Notes: generated from the sequence alone by a model not told the origin. Positions 1 to 7,256 are shown, counted from the stretch's first letter. The stretch: 29,098 bases of DNA from JBQTIQ01 sp052387955 (GCA_052387955.1 JBQTIQ010000049.1:1-29098); one strand, 5' to 3'. Numbers and translations: made by a program.

Positions 1-176
1 ACCACGACGGCCTGTACTCGATCGTGGCGAGCGCCCATTGGCACGGGACCTACACGGTGACCAACCCCGAGGGGTTCACCGCCGTCGCCGACCTCGACGA
101 CCAGGTCCTCACCGCCGGGACCGGCTACCCCGTCGTCGAGATCCAGGCCGTCATCGGCCATCGGCCATCCCCGTAG
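1..176 (+). CDS. 3' end of an unrecognised protein gene (5' truncated by window)
   Basis: An open frame enters from the left edge (first full codon at base 3) and stops at TAG 174-176, giving the last 57 residues of a protein. The tail is rich in Thr, Val, Gly and Asp, contains the stretch HWHGTYTVTNPEGF and ends near VVEIQAVIGHRPSP. The alternating beta-type pattern would suit a C-terminal beta domain of a secreted or surface protein, but this is a guess and I do not recognise the family. The coding call rests on the uninterrupted frame and ordinary composition up to the stop, followed by a clear change into repeat DNA. It lies 270 bp upstream of hemB and is probably not in the same transcription unit. 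Confidence 0.45.
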   Translation, partial: HDGLYSIVASAHWHGTYTVTNPEGFTAVADLDDQVLTAGTGYPVVEIQAVIGHRPSP

Positions 177-210
177 CCCACCCTCTCCACGCCACCCAGG
201 CTGCGGTCGC

Positions 211-450
211 GTGTTTCCGCGCTGGGGTGCCCTCGCCGATGCGAGCGCCGCAGCGCCAGCGGGGGTGCGGCCCGGCGCGGCTTGCGTGGCCGGGGAACGC
301 CGACCAGGGTGTTTGGGGTGTGCTTGCGCCGATGCGAGCGCCGCAGCGCCAGCGGAGGTGCGGCCCGGTGCGGCCTGCGTGGCCGGGGAACGCCAACCAA
401 CAACGCGTAGCCTGGCCGGGAAAGCCGTTCTCCTGGAGAGGTGCCGATGA
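211..450 (+). repeat. Family B repeat, two direct copies (235-301 and 328-394), inside an open frame that overlaps the hemB start
   Basis: The spacer between the left-edge gene and hemB holds two near-identical 67-bp units with a 93-bp period (31 codons), each running from GCCGATGCGAGCGCC to CCGGGGAACGCC. The same 67-bp unit occurs in reverse complement at 23373-23439, with about 59 of 67 positions matching in my hand alignment. Degenerate copies lie at 18000-18066 and 28943-29008. The repeats are open in one frame from GTG 211 to TGA 448-450, giving 79 codons, and this stop overlaps the hemB start as ATGA (447-450). The predicted peptide carries two Ala/Gly/Arg-rich repeats (ADASAAAPAxVRPGAACVAG). 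I treat it as repeat DNA and not as an established gene. No convincing promoter is visible in 177-446. Confidence 0.75.
435..441 (+). promoter_or_regulatory. hemB ribosome binding site that fixes the start
   Basis: GGAGAGG lies five bases before ATG 447. The in-frame GTG at 441 would overlap this site, so ATG 447 is preferred. Confidence 0.65.
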
Positions 451-1433
451 GTTTCCCCCAGCGCCGGCTCCGGCGCCTGCGCCGCACCCCGGCGCTGCGC
501 CGGCTGGTGGCCGAAACCCGGGTGGGGGTCGACGATCTGGTGGCCCCGCTGTTCGTCCGCGAGGGCATCGCCGGGCCACGACCGATCGCCTCTCTTCCCG
601 GGGTCGTCCAGCACACCCGGGACTCGCTCCGCAAGGAGGTGGCCGGGTTGGCCGCGCTCGGTATCCCGGCTGTCGTCCTCTTCGGCATCCCGGCCGGCAA
701 GGACCCCGAGGGATCGCAGGCCTGGGACCCCGACGGCATCGTGCAGTTGGCGCTGGCCGACCTACGCTCCGAGGTTGGCGACGACATGGTGCTCATCGCC
801 GACCTGTGCCTCGACGAGTACACCGACCACGGGCACTGCGGTCTGCTGACCCCCTCCGGGGAGGTCGACAACGACGCCACCATCGCCCTCTACGCCCGGG
901 CCGGGGTGGCCCAGGCCCACGCCGGCGCCGACATCGTCGCCCCCAGCGGGATGATGGACGGCCAGGTACAGGCCATCCGGGCCGCCCTCGACGGCGCCGG
1001 CCTGGCCACCGTGGCCATCCTCGCCTATGCGGCCAAGTACGCCTCCGCGCTCTACGGGCCCTTCCGCGACGCGGTCGACGTCACGATCGCCGGCGGCGGC
1101 GACCGGAAGGGCTACCAGCAGGACTACTGCAACGCCCGTGAGGCCCTGGAGGAGATCAGGGCCGACGTCGCCGAGGGCGCCGACCTGGTGATGGTCAAGC
1201 CGGCGGTGGCCTACCTGGATGTGCTGGCCGCGGCCCGGGCCGCCGTGGACGTCCCCTTGGCCGCCTATCACGTCTCGGGGGAGTACGCCATGGTCATGGC
1301 CGCAGCCGAGCGGGGCTGGATCGACGGCCCGGCGGTCATGCTCGAACACGTCACCGCCATCCGTCGCGCCGGCGCCGACCTCGTGCTCACCTATGCGGCC
1401 CGCAGCTTGGCCGAAGGCCCGCTCCAGCCGTGA
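447..1433 (+). CDS. hemB: Porphobilinogen synthase (delta-aminolevulinic acid dehydratase)
   Basis: The product (328 aa, usual length) condenses two 5-aminolevulinate molecules into porphobilinogen in cytosolic tetrapyrrole synthesis. Family signatures are present throughout: the N-terminal RRLRRTPALRRLVAET region, the metal-site segment DLCLDEYTDHGHCG (residues 119-132), DIVAPSGMMDGQV (162-174), the first active-site Lys at 197 (AYAAKYAS), the DRKGYQQDYCNAREAL segment (219-234) and the Schiff-base Lys 251 in MVKPAVAYLD. The metal site is mixed: Cys121 and Cys131 are kept, but the middle position is Asp123, where fully zinc-type enzymes have Cys. ATG 447 is chosen from the ribosome site at 435-441. 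Its stop TGA (1431-1433) overlaps a GTG at 1430, which opens the repeat-encoded frame leading into hemL. Confidence 0.96.
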   Translation: MSFPQRRLRRLRRTPALRRLVAETRVGVDDLVAPLFVREGIAGPRPIASLPGVVQHTRDSLRKEVAGLAALGIPAVVLFGIPAGKDPEGSQAWDPDGIVQLALADLRSEVGDDMVLIADLCLDEYTDHGHCGLLTPSGEVDNDATIALYARAGVAQAHAGADIVAPSGMMDGQVQAIRAALDGAGLATVAILAYAAKYASALYGPFRDAVDVTIAGGGDRKGYQQDYCNAREALEEIRADVAEGADLVMVKPAVAYLDVLAAARAAVDVPLAAYHVSGEYAMVMAAAERGWIDGPAVMLEHVTAIRRAGADLVLTYAARSLAEGPLQP

Positions 1434-1666
1434 CCGGTGCCGCGCCGGGCCTGCACCCCGGTACCCCATCGCCGTCCGGCTCCCGGGCGCTCGGCCGGCC
1501 GGCCGGTCATGTCGCGGCACCTCGTGGTGGAGCCCGAGGCACCCCAATGACCGGTGTCGCTCGGGGGCTGCGCCCCCGTACCCCATCGCCGTCCGGCTCC
1601 CTGGCGGTCGCTCGGCCGGCCGGTCATGTCACGGCACCTCGCGGTGGCGCCCGAGGCACCCCGTGA
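1430..1666 (+). repeat. Family A repeat: two tandem 117-bp units forming a 78-codon frame linking hemB to hemL
   Basis: The hemB-hemL spacer is a tandem duplication of a 117-bp (39-codon) unit, with units at 1430-1546 and 1547-1663. Each begins RTGACCGGTG, contains CCCCATCGCCGTCCGGCTCC and the GC-rich CTCGGCCGGCCGGTCATGTC, and ends GAGGCACCCC. The array is fully open. GTG 1430 overlaps the hemB stop as GTGA, and the frame's stop TGA 1664-1666 overlaps the hemL GTG 1663 as GTGA. Each unit would encode MTGxAxGLxPxTPSPSGSxA followed by an RPAGHVxAPRGGARGTP-like end. The unit end GAGG-CACCCC-RTG looks like a ribosome site plus start, so the repeat itself seems to supply hemL's initiation region. 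Related units lie at 16474-16640. Whether a peptide accumulates is unknown. Confidence 0.8.
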
Positions 1667-2940
1667 CCGTGCAGAGCAACGAAGCCCTCTTCGCCCGCGC
1701 CCGTGACGTCCTTCCCGGCGGCGTCAACAGCCCGGTGCGGGCGTTCACCGCCGTCGGCGGCACGCCCTACTTCGTGGCCCGGGGCCAGGGCCCGTCGCTG
1801 TGGGACGTCGAGGGCACCCGCTACATCGACCTGGTGCAGTCCTACGGCGCCATCATCGCCGGCCACGCCCATCCGGCCATCGTCGAGGCCGTCCGCCAAG
1901 CCGCCGTCGACGGCACCAGCTACGGGGCCCCCACCGAGCGCGAGGTACTGCTGGGCGAGGCCGTCCGCGAACGGGTGCCGAGCTGCGAGATGGTCCGCTT
2001 CGTGTCGAGCGGCACCGAGGCCACGATGTCGGCCATCAGGGTGGCAAGGGGGGCGACCGGCCGCGACGGCGTGGTCAAGTTCGCCGGCTGCTACCACGGC
2101 CACGGGGACCTGTTGCTGGCCCAGGCCGGCAGCGGCCTCGCCGCCCTGGGCCTGCCCGCTTCGGCGGGCGTCACCGAAGGGGCGGTGCGCGACACCCTGG
2201 TCGTGCCCTACAACGTCGTGCCCGAACTCGACGGCACCGTGGCCTGCATCATCGTCGAACCAATTGCCGCCAACATGGGGTTGGTCCCGCCGGCGCCCGG
2301 CTTCCTCGAGGGACTGCGGGCCGAGTGTGACCGGGTCGGCGCCGTTCTCGTCTTCGACGAGGTCGTGACCGGCTTCCGCGTCAGCCGGGGCGGCGCCCAG
2401 GAACGCTACGGCGTCACCCCCGACCTCACCACGTTCGGCAAGGTCATCGGCGGCGGGCTGCCGATCGGGGCCTACGGCGGCCGGGCCGATCTGATGTCGG
2501 TGGTCGCCCCCCTGGGCCCGGTGTACCAGGCCGGCACCCTGTCGGGGAACCCGCTCGCCACCGCCGCCGGCCTGGCCGCGTTGGGCCTGCTCACCCCCCA
2601 GGCCTATGACCGGCTGGTGGCCGGCGCCCGACGTCTGGCCGACGGGTTGGCCAAGGTGCTGGCCGGCGCCGGGGCCACCGCCTGCGTCCCCGTCGAGGGC
2701 CCGCTGGTGGGGCTGTTCTTCGGGCCGGTGGCGCCCCGCACCTACGACGAGGCCCGGGCCGGCGACGAAGCCGCCTACGCCCGGTTCTTCCACGCCCTCC
2801 TGGCCCAAGGGGTGGCAGTCGCCCCCGGTGCCTACGAGGTGCTCTTCCCCGGGCTCGCCCACACCGACGACGTCATCGACGAGATCATCCTCGCCGCCAC
2901 ATCGGCCGCCGCCCATGCCTTCGGGGGAGGGGGCGGGTAG
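1663..2940 (+). CDS. hemL: Glutamate-1-semialdehyde 2,1-aminomutase
   Basis: This PLP enzyme (425 aa) converts glutamate-1-semialdehyde to 5-aminolevulinate, the last step of the C5 route that feeds HemB. The N-terminus has the family pattern SNEALFARARDVLPGGVNSP. Other signatures are VSSGTEATMSAIRVAR (cofactor phosphate region), the GCYHGHGDLLL segment, DEVVTGFRVSRGGAQ, and TFGKVIGGGLPIGAYGG with the PLP Lys at about residue 260. The start is GTG 1663, with GAGG six bases upstream, overlapping the stop of the repeat-encoded frame; GTG 1669 is an alternative. It follows hemB and precedes zwf by only a few bases, which suggests co-transcription. The C-terminus ends in a short Gly-rich tail. 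Confidence 0.96.
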   Translation: MTVQSNEALFARARDVLPGGVNSPVRAFTAVGGTPYFVARGQGPSLWDVEGTRYIDLVQSYGAIIAGHAHPAIVEAVRQAAVDGTSYGAPTEREVLLGEAVRERVPSCEMVRFVSSGTEATMSAIRVARGATGRDGVVKFAGCYHGHGDLLLAQAGSGLAALGLPASAGVTEGAVRDTLVVPYNVVPELDGTVACIIVEPIAANMGLVPPAPGFLEGLRAECDRVGAVLVFDEVVTGFRVSRGGAQERYGVTPDLTTFGKVIGGGLPIGAYGGRADLMSVVAPLGPVYQAGTLSGNPLATAAGLAALGLLTPQAYDRLVAGARRLADGLAKVLAGAGATACVPVEGPLVGLFFGPVAPRTYDEARAGDEAAYARFFHALLAQGVAVAPGAYEVLFPGLAHTDDVIDEIILAATSAAAHAFGGGGG

Positions 2941-2944
2941 ACAC

Positions 2945-4372
2945 GTGGGCATGGCTGGCCTCTCCGACGCGCTCGTCCTGTTCGGCATCACCGGCGACCT
3001 GGCCCGCAAGAAGCTCTTCCCCGCCGTGTACCACATGGTGGTTGGCGGCAGCCTCGGGCCGGATGTACCGATCGTCGGTGTGGCCTCGTCCGAGCTCACC
3101 CCCGACGACCTGCGCCAGCGGGCCCGTCAGTCGGTGGTCGATTCCTTGGAGAAGGACGGGGGCACCCTCGACGAAGCGGCGTTCGAGTCCTTCGCCGGGC
3201 GCCTGGCCTACGTCTCGGGCGACTACCGCGATGCCTCGACGTTCGACGAGATCGCCCTCGCCCTGCAGGGCCGGGAACGGGCCCTGTTCTACCTGGCCAT
3301 CCCACCGTCCCTGTTCGACGACGTGATCCGCGGGCTGGCCCGGGTCGGGCTGACCAAGGATGCCCGGCTCGTGGTCGAAAAGCCCTTCGGCCGTGACCTC
3401 GACTCGGCCCGGGCCCTCAACGAGGTCGTGCACCAGGCCTTCCCGGAGGAGTCGGTGTTCCGCATCGACCACTTCCTGGGCAAGGAGGCGGTGGAGAACC
3501 TGCTCGTGTTCCGGTTCGCCAACTCGATGCTGGAGCCGATCTGGAACCGCAACTTCATCGACTCGGTGACGATCACGCTGGCCGAGTCCTTCGACGTGGA
3601 GGGCCGGGGGAAGTTCTACGACAGCGTGGGAGCGCTGCGGGACGTGGTGCAGAACCACCTGCTCGAGATCGTGGCCCTGTTGGCCATGGAGCCGCCGCCG
3701 TCGGCCGAGCCGTGGGCGCTGCACGACGAGAAGGTGAAGCTCTTCCGTCAGGTCCGCCCCCTCGACCCGGCCTGTGTGAGCCGGGGTCAGTACCGCGGCT
3801 ATGTCGACGAGGACGGCGTGCAGCCCGGCTCCGAGACCGAGACCTTCCTCGCCGCCCGCTTCGAGATCGAGTCGTGGCGGTGGGCCGGCGTGCCCTGGCT
3901 GCTGCGGGCGGGCAAGGCCATGCCGGTGACCGCCACCGAGGCGGTGGTGCGGTTCAAGGCACCGCCCCGGCTGCTGTTCACGGCGAAGTCGCGCTCACCG
4001 GAGCCCAACTACATCCGTTTCCGCCTGGCCGGCGACGACGGCATCTCGTTGCACCTCCAGGTCAAGGCGCCGGGCGACGAGTTGGCGGTGCAGCCCGTCA
4101 ACCTCGAGGTGCAGTACGACAAGGTGTTCGGGCGCCGCTCCGAGGCCTACCAGCGCCTCCTCGAAGACGCCATGGAGGGCAACCCCCGTCGCTTCGGCCG
4201 GGCCGACGCCCTCGACCAGCAGTGGCGCGTGGTCGACCCGGTGCTCGCCGCCCCGCCCCCGGTCAAGCTCTACTACCGGGGCACCTGGGGGCCGTCGGAC
4301 GCCGACCCCCTCGCCGCCGACGGCGGCGGCTGGGCCGAACCCCTGGCCCCCGGCGAACACCCCTCGGGATAG
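2945..4372 (+). CDS. zwf: Glucose-6-phosphate 1-dehydrogenase
   Basis: The enzyme (475 aa) oxidises glucose-6-phosphate to 6-phosphogluconolactone, with NADP(+) as the usual acceptor, in the oxidative pentose phosphate pathway. The N-terminal nucleotide fold has GITGDLARKKLFPAVY (G14 to Y29), the usual GxxGDLA signature. The substrate-binding signature RIDHFLGKE (173-181) follows, with Phe where Tyr is common. VEKPFGRDLDSARALN and the C-terminal dehydrogenase domain, with a WAGVPWLLRAGKAMP segment, are also typical. GTG 2945 gives better spacing (11 bases) from the GGAGGGGG at 2926-2933; ATG 2951 is the alternative and would shorten the protein by two residues. It starts four bases after the hemL stop, so it probably belongs to the same transcript. 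It converges with the minus-strand reductase, with a 27-bp gap. Confidence 0.96.
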   Translation: MGMAGLSDALVLFGITGDLARKKLFPAVYHMVVGGSLGPDVPIVGVASSELTPDDLRQRARQSVVDSLEKDGGTLDEAAFESFAGRLAYVSGDYRDASTFDEIALALQGRERALFYLAIPPSLFDDVIRGLARVGLTKDARLVVEKPFGRDLDSARALNEVVHQAFPEESVFRIDHFLGKEAVENLLVFRFANSMLEPIWNRNFIDSVTITLAESFDVEGRGKFYDSVGALRDVVQNHLLEIVALLAMEPPPSAEPWALHDEKVKLFRQVRPLDPACVSRGQYRGYVDEDGVQPGSETETFLAARFEIESWRWAGVPWLLRAGKAMPVTATEAVVRFKAPPRLLFTAKSRSPEPNYIRFRLAGDDGISLHLQVKAPGDELAVQPVNLEVQYDKVFGRRSEAYQRLLEDAMEGNPRRFGRADALDQQWRVVDPVLAAPPPVKLYYRGTWGPSDADPLAADGGGWAEPLAPGEHPSG

Positions 4373-4399
4373 GGGACCGGCGGCCGCCCCGCCTGGTGC

Positions 4400-5674
4400 C
4401 TACGCCGCTCCGGGCTCGGGGATGGCTCGGGCCAGGAGCGCCACCGTCTGGTAGACGAGTTCGGCGGCGCCCTTGTCCTCCTCTTTGAGCATGTGGGCCA
4501 TGATGATGAGGACCCACTCCATGAGCGGCCGCGAATGCATGCCGATCCGGGTCAGCTCCAGCAGGAGCCTCGGGTTCGAGCCGATGACCCGGGCGAAGAG
4601 TCGGGCGACCTTGAAGTAGAGGCCGTACTCGTCCTCGAGCACCTCGGGGTAGCGCTGCAGCGGACGGGCGTCGCCTTCGGTGAGGGACTGGTCGATGAGG
4701 TCGGCGACGATCTTGCCGGTCTCGTAGGCGTAGTCGATGCCCTCGCCGTTGAAGGGGTTGATGGTGCCGGCGGCGTCGCCGATGAGGGCCCAGGTGGGGC
4801 CGACCAGCGGGCTGAGCGCACCCCACATCGGCAGCCGGCCGCCGAGGGGCGGCCCGCACGTCGTCTCGGGGCTGATGCCCCAGTAGTCGGGGGCGGTGGC
4901 GGCGAACTCGGCCATCATCGTCGAGGTGTTGACCGACTTGTAGTGCTTGTAGGTGGACAGCAAGCCGATGCCGACGTTGATGGTCCCGTCCGAGAGCGGG
5001 AACACCCACCCGTAGCCGGGCATCGACCGGCCCTGCCGGTCGCGCACGTCGAGGGTCGACTCGATCCAGGGGTCGTCGTGCATGGGGCTCTGGAAGTACT
5101 GGCGGATGGCCATGCCCATCGGGAAGCGGCGGTTGCGGGTGGCCCCCAGCGCCCGGGCGAACTTCGACACCGCCCCGTCGGCGACCACCACATAGCGGGC
5201 GTGCACCTCGGAGGTCTCCCCGGTGGCCTTGTCCTGGACGATCGCGCCCCGTAGGAGGCCGTCGTCGAGCAGGGGCGCCACCGCGTCGAAGCCCTGCCAC
5301 AGCTCGGCGCCGGCCGATTCGGCGTGTTCGGCCACCATCTGGTCGAGGACGGTCCGGCGGATGACGTAACCGTGACGGGGGAAGAGCGGGTGCTCGGGCC
5401 AGGGCAGCTCGATGGTGATGCCGTGGGCGCACGCCCTCAGACCGTCGTAGCGGTGGTAGCCGTTGGCGATGACCTTGTCCTCGAGGCCCATGAGCCGGAG
5501 CTGGCGTACGGCGCGCGGGGTGAGGGCATCGCCGCACGACTTGTCCCTGGGGAACGTCTTGCGCTCGACGATCACCGTCTCGCGGCCGAGCTGCGCCAGC
5601 CAGTAGCCGGCGGCGGCACCCGCCGGCCCTCCGCCCACCACGATCGCGTCGACCCGCCGCGGTGGGGCCGTCAT
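4400..5674 (-). CDS. Geranylgeranyl reductase family FAD-dependent oxidoreductase (possible menaquinone-tail reductase)
   Basis: This 424-aa flavoprotein has an N-terminal dinucleotide motif (VGGGPAGAAAGYWLAQLG, residues 13-30), an acidic strand end (VIVERKTF), and the family signature KSCGDALTPRAVRQL just after. A second FAD motif, LIGDAAGTINPFNGEGIDYA, lies in the C-terminal half. These place it in the group of isoprenoid-chain reductases that includes ChlP-type enzymes, archaeal lipid reductases and mycobacterial MenJ. Because it sits beside respiratory genes in a presumed menaquinone user, and no chlorophyll genes are visible, saturation of a menaquinone side chain is my preferred role; lipid or carotenoid precursors remain possible. 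It precedes nothing on its strand before zwf. The cytochrome c gene on the same strand lies 105 bp upstream. Confidence 0.85.
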   Translation of the reverse strand: MTAPPRRVDAIVVGGGPAGAAAGYWLAQLGRETVIVERKTFPRDKSCGDALTPRAVRQLRLMGLEDKVIANGYHRYDGLRACAHGITIELPWPEHPLFPRHGYVIRRTVLDQMVAEHAESAGAELWQGFDAVAPLLDDGLLRGAIVQDKATGETSEVHARYVVVADGAVSKFARALGATRNRRFPMGMAIRQYFQSPMHDDPWIESTLDVRDRQGRSMPGYGWVFPLSDGTINVGIGLLSTYKHYKSVNTSTMMAEFAATAPDYWGISPETTCGPPLGGRLPMWGALSPLVGPTWALIGDAAGTINPFNGEGIDYAYETGKIVADLIDQSLTEGDARPLQRYPEVLEDEYGLYFKVARLFARVIGSNPRLLLELTRIGMHSRPLMEWVLIIMAHMLKEEDKGAAELVYQTVALLARAIPEPGAA

Positions 5675-5739
5675 CGGCCGCGCTTGCCGTGGTGCTGCGT
5701 GGCGCCAGCCCGCTGGAGCCGGGCACCACCAAATTCACC

Positions 5740-5776
5740 GGAACGCAGCGAGCGACGCGAGCGGAGTGAGGGCGAC
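5740..5776. repeat. Short GC-rich imperfect repeat in the reductase/cytochrome c spacer
   Basis: GGAACGCAGCGAGCGACGCG followed by AGCGGAGTGAGGGCG resembles the GCGAGCGCAGCGAGCG block in the nuoA-nuoB spacer (13012-13027). It lies in the 105-bp gap between two minus-strand genes. No terminator or promoter is recognisable here. Confidence 0.4.
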
Positions 5777-5779
5777 AAA

Positions 5780-6553
5780 TCAGCCCCCGGCTGCGGTCTC
5801 CCCGGCGGGGGCCGGGGCGGGCTGGGTGGGGTCGGCGCTGGGCTCGGTGGCCAGCAGGGCGGTGACGTCCTCGCCGGCCTCGGCCTGCTCGCTGAGCTCG
5901 ACGAGGCCGGGCTCGGGAGGCGCCCCCCCGAGGACCTCCCGTTCGTAGCGCACGACGGCGATGATCTCGGCCGGGGTCAGCTCGTTGGCGAAGGCGGGCA
6001 TGACGCCTTCGCCTCCCGGCGGCTTGTTCTGGGCGCCGTAGGTGTCGCCGGGCCACTCGGCCGAACCGCTGGTGACCCACAGGATGTGGTCCTGGTAGTT
6101 GGGGAAGGTCTGAACGACCGCCCCCCCGTTGAGGGCCGGCCCCAGGCCGCCACCGCCGGAGGCCCCGTGGCAGGCGGCGCAGGTGTTGTAGACCTGTTCG
6201 CCCTCGGCCAGTACCCCGGCGGTCTCCTCGCTCGGCGGCTCGAGGGTGTAGACGTAGACGAGCGCCCAGATGGGCAGGGCGGCGAGGGCGGAGAGCGCCC
6301 ACCAGGGGATGCGCTGGCGTTGCTTGTACGCGGCCACGTAGGGCGGGTCGGGCCGGGGCGGCGGCGGTGCGGCCGGCCCGGGCGCCACCGCCGGCGCCCG
6401 GGCGGCGCCGGTCGCAGGGGTGCCAGAGGGCGCTGGTTCGACCTCGCCGCCGGCGGCGGGCGCGGCGGTGGCGGCCTCGGCCGGCGTCGCCAGGCCTGCT
6501 TCCGCCCGCCGGGCACGGGACCGCGCCAGCAGGTGTTCCGGGATCTCCGTCAA
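5780..6553 (-). CDS. Membrane-anchored monoheme c-type cytochrome
   Basis: The 257-aa protein has a cytosolic N-terminal peptide (TEIPEHLLARSRARRAE), a long Pro/Ala-rich linker (about residues 25-72), one membrane anchor (about 83-102), then an exported cytochrome c domain. That domain has CAACH (125-129) and a likely axial Met185 in GVMPAFANEL. A Glu/Pro/Ala-rich tail follows. It probably carries electrons between the quinol-oxidising complex and a terminal oxidase. The N-terminal peptide matches that of the subunit IV-like gene at 8482, which suggests the two work in one assembly. The start appears to be TTG (6551-6553 complement), with GGAGG about five bases upstream on the minus strand. 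It is transcribed divergently from the respiratory operon, and the 247-bp gap probably serves both directions. Confidence 0.88.
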   Translation of the reverse strand: MTEIPEHLLARSRARRAEAGLATPAEAATAAPAAGGEVEPAPSGTPATGAARAPAVAPGPAAPPPPRPDPPYVAAYKQRQRIPWWALSALAALPIWALVYVYTLEPPSEETAGVLAEGEQVYNTCAACHGASGGGGLGPALNGGAVVQTFPNYQDHILWVTSGSAEWPGDTYGAQNKPPGGEGVMPAFANELTPAEIIAVVRYEREVLGGAPPEPGLVELSEQAEAGEDVTALLATEPSADPTQPAPAPAGETAAGG

Positions 6554-6714
6554 GGACCCTCCAGCGACAGGGGACTGGCGGCGACTCTAACGATGACGGC
6601 CCTGGCCGGGCGAGTTGGGGAGGGGCCTGAACGGCGGTCCGGCGATGTGCTCGCCGGCGAAGTCAGGTGCTAGACCTAGCCAGGCACATCGCAGGGACCG
6701 GGCGGCGCCCGGGC

Positions 6715-6720
6715 CATAAT
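6715..6720 (+). promoter_or_regulatory. Possible -10 element of the respiratory operon
   Basis: CATAAT matches five of six bases of TATAAT in a region otherwise poor in A/T. It lies about 80 bases before the first start codon. The -35 region is not evident, so this is tentative. Confidence 0.35.
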
Positions 6721-6735
6721 GTGAGAGATTTCACG
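6720..6735 (+). promoter_or_regulatory. CRP/GlxR-type operator candidate
   Basis: TGTGAGAGATTTCACG matches the TGTGA-N6-TCACA pattern bound by CRP/FNR-superfamily regulators, including actinobacterial CRP and GlxR, at nine of the ten specified bases. It abuts the CATAAT element, so a bound protein would cover the likely transcription start, a position that favours repression if that promoter is real. Binding of a particular regulator is inferred. Confidence 0.5.
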
Positions 6736-6800
6736 AACAGCCTGGCGAGGCCCCGACGGCGTCCCCGGGAGCGAGAGTGTGAGGGAGGTGTCCGGCCTAC

Positions 6801-7256
6801 GTGGTCGCTTCTGTTGGATCGTTCTTGCTGTCGATCATCGCCATGGTCGGCGTCCTGCTGTACGGGAAGCGTCGGCCGGTCGGGGCCCCCCTTTCCTGGG
6901 GCGAGGCCATCGCCGCCGCCGGTTTCGCCTTCTTCCTGCTCTTCTGGGCCTATGGGGTGGTACCCCACCAGTGGCTCCAGTGGGCCAACAACGAGATGGG
7001 CTGGACGCCGACCAAGAAGGTGCTCGGCCCCGGGCAGATCTTCATCAAGATCCCCATCATCAAGACGATCACGCTCGACTACGAGAAGGTCCGTGACTTC
7101 GTGATCATCGGCATCTACCTCTTCTACATAGTGGCCCACATCGGCATGTGGGCGCTGTGGAACGACCGGGCCAAGCGGGCCGAGCGCCGCCACCGGCGGG
7201 CGCTTTCGCCCTCGACCTACGGTCGGCCGCTGGTGCGGGCCAAGGGGGCGCGCTAG
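6801..7256 (+). CDS. Small membrane protein of unknown function, first gene of the respiratory cluster
   Basis: The 151-aa product has three likely membrane helices (about residues 3-20, 34-53 and 98-116). A soluble loop of about 40 residues (WANNEMGWTPTKKVLGPGQIF) lies between the second and third, and the C-terminus is strongly basic (WNDRAKRAERRHRRALS). I do not recognise the family and see no metal-binding motif. GTG 6801 is the likely start, with GAGGGAGG about 12 bases upstream. Its stop TAG is directly followed by the ferredoxin ATG, so the two are probably co-translated. The position suggests an accessory or assembly subunit of the cytochrome b complex, for instance a membrane dock for the ferredoxin, but that is inference. 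Confidence 0.75.
   Translation: MVASVGSFLLSIIAMVGVLLYGKRRPVGAPLSWGEAIAAAGFAFFLLFWAYGVVPHQWLQWANNEMGWTPTKKVLGPGQIFIKIPIIKTITLDYEKVRDFVIIGIYLFYIVAHIGMWALWNDRAKRAERRHRRALSPSTYGRPLVRAKGAR

Larger units (their letters stand above)
6554..6800. promoter_or_regulatory. Divergent intergenic control region of the respiratory cluster
   Basis: This 247-bp non-coding stretch separates the minus-strand cytochrome c from the rightward respiratory operon. It is less GC-rich than its surroundings in its centre. It holds a small perfect inverted repeat, GCTAG-AC-CTAGC (6669-6680), a -10-like CATAAT (6715-6720) and a CRP-like palindrome (6720-6735). GAGGGAGG at about 6781-6788 precedes the first gene. No clear -35 element was found. 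Confidence 0.5.

Noticed and set aside
177..434. CRISPR array from the spaced direct repeats upstream of hemB
   Set aside because: There are only two 67-bp copies, the unit is far too long, and the same unit recurs elsewhere in inverted orientation as a dispersed repeat.
762..3099. Long minus-strand open frames opposite hemB and hemL
   Set aside because: They are shadows of high-GC coding on the plus strand; their translations are low-complexity Gly/Arg/His/Asp-rich with no family motif, while the plus frames show clear enzyme signatures.
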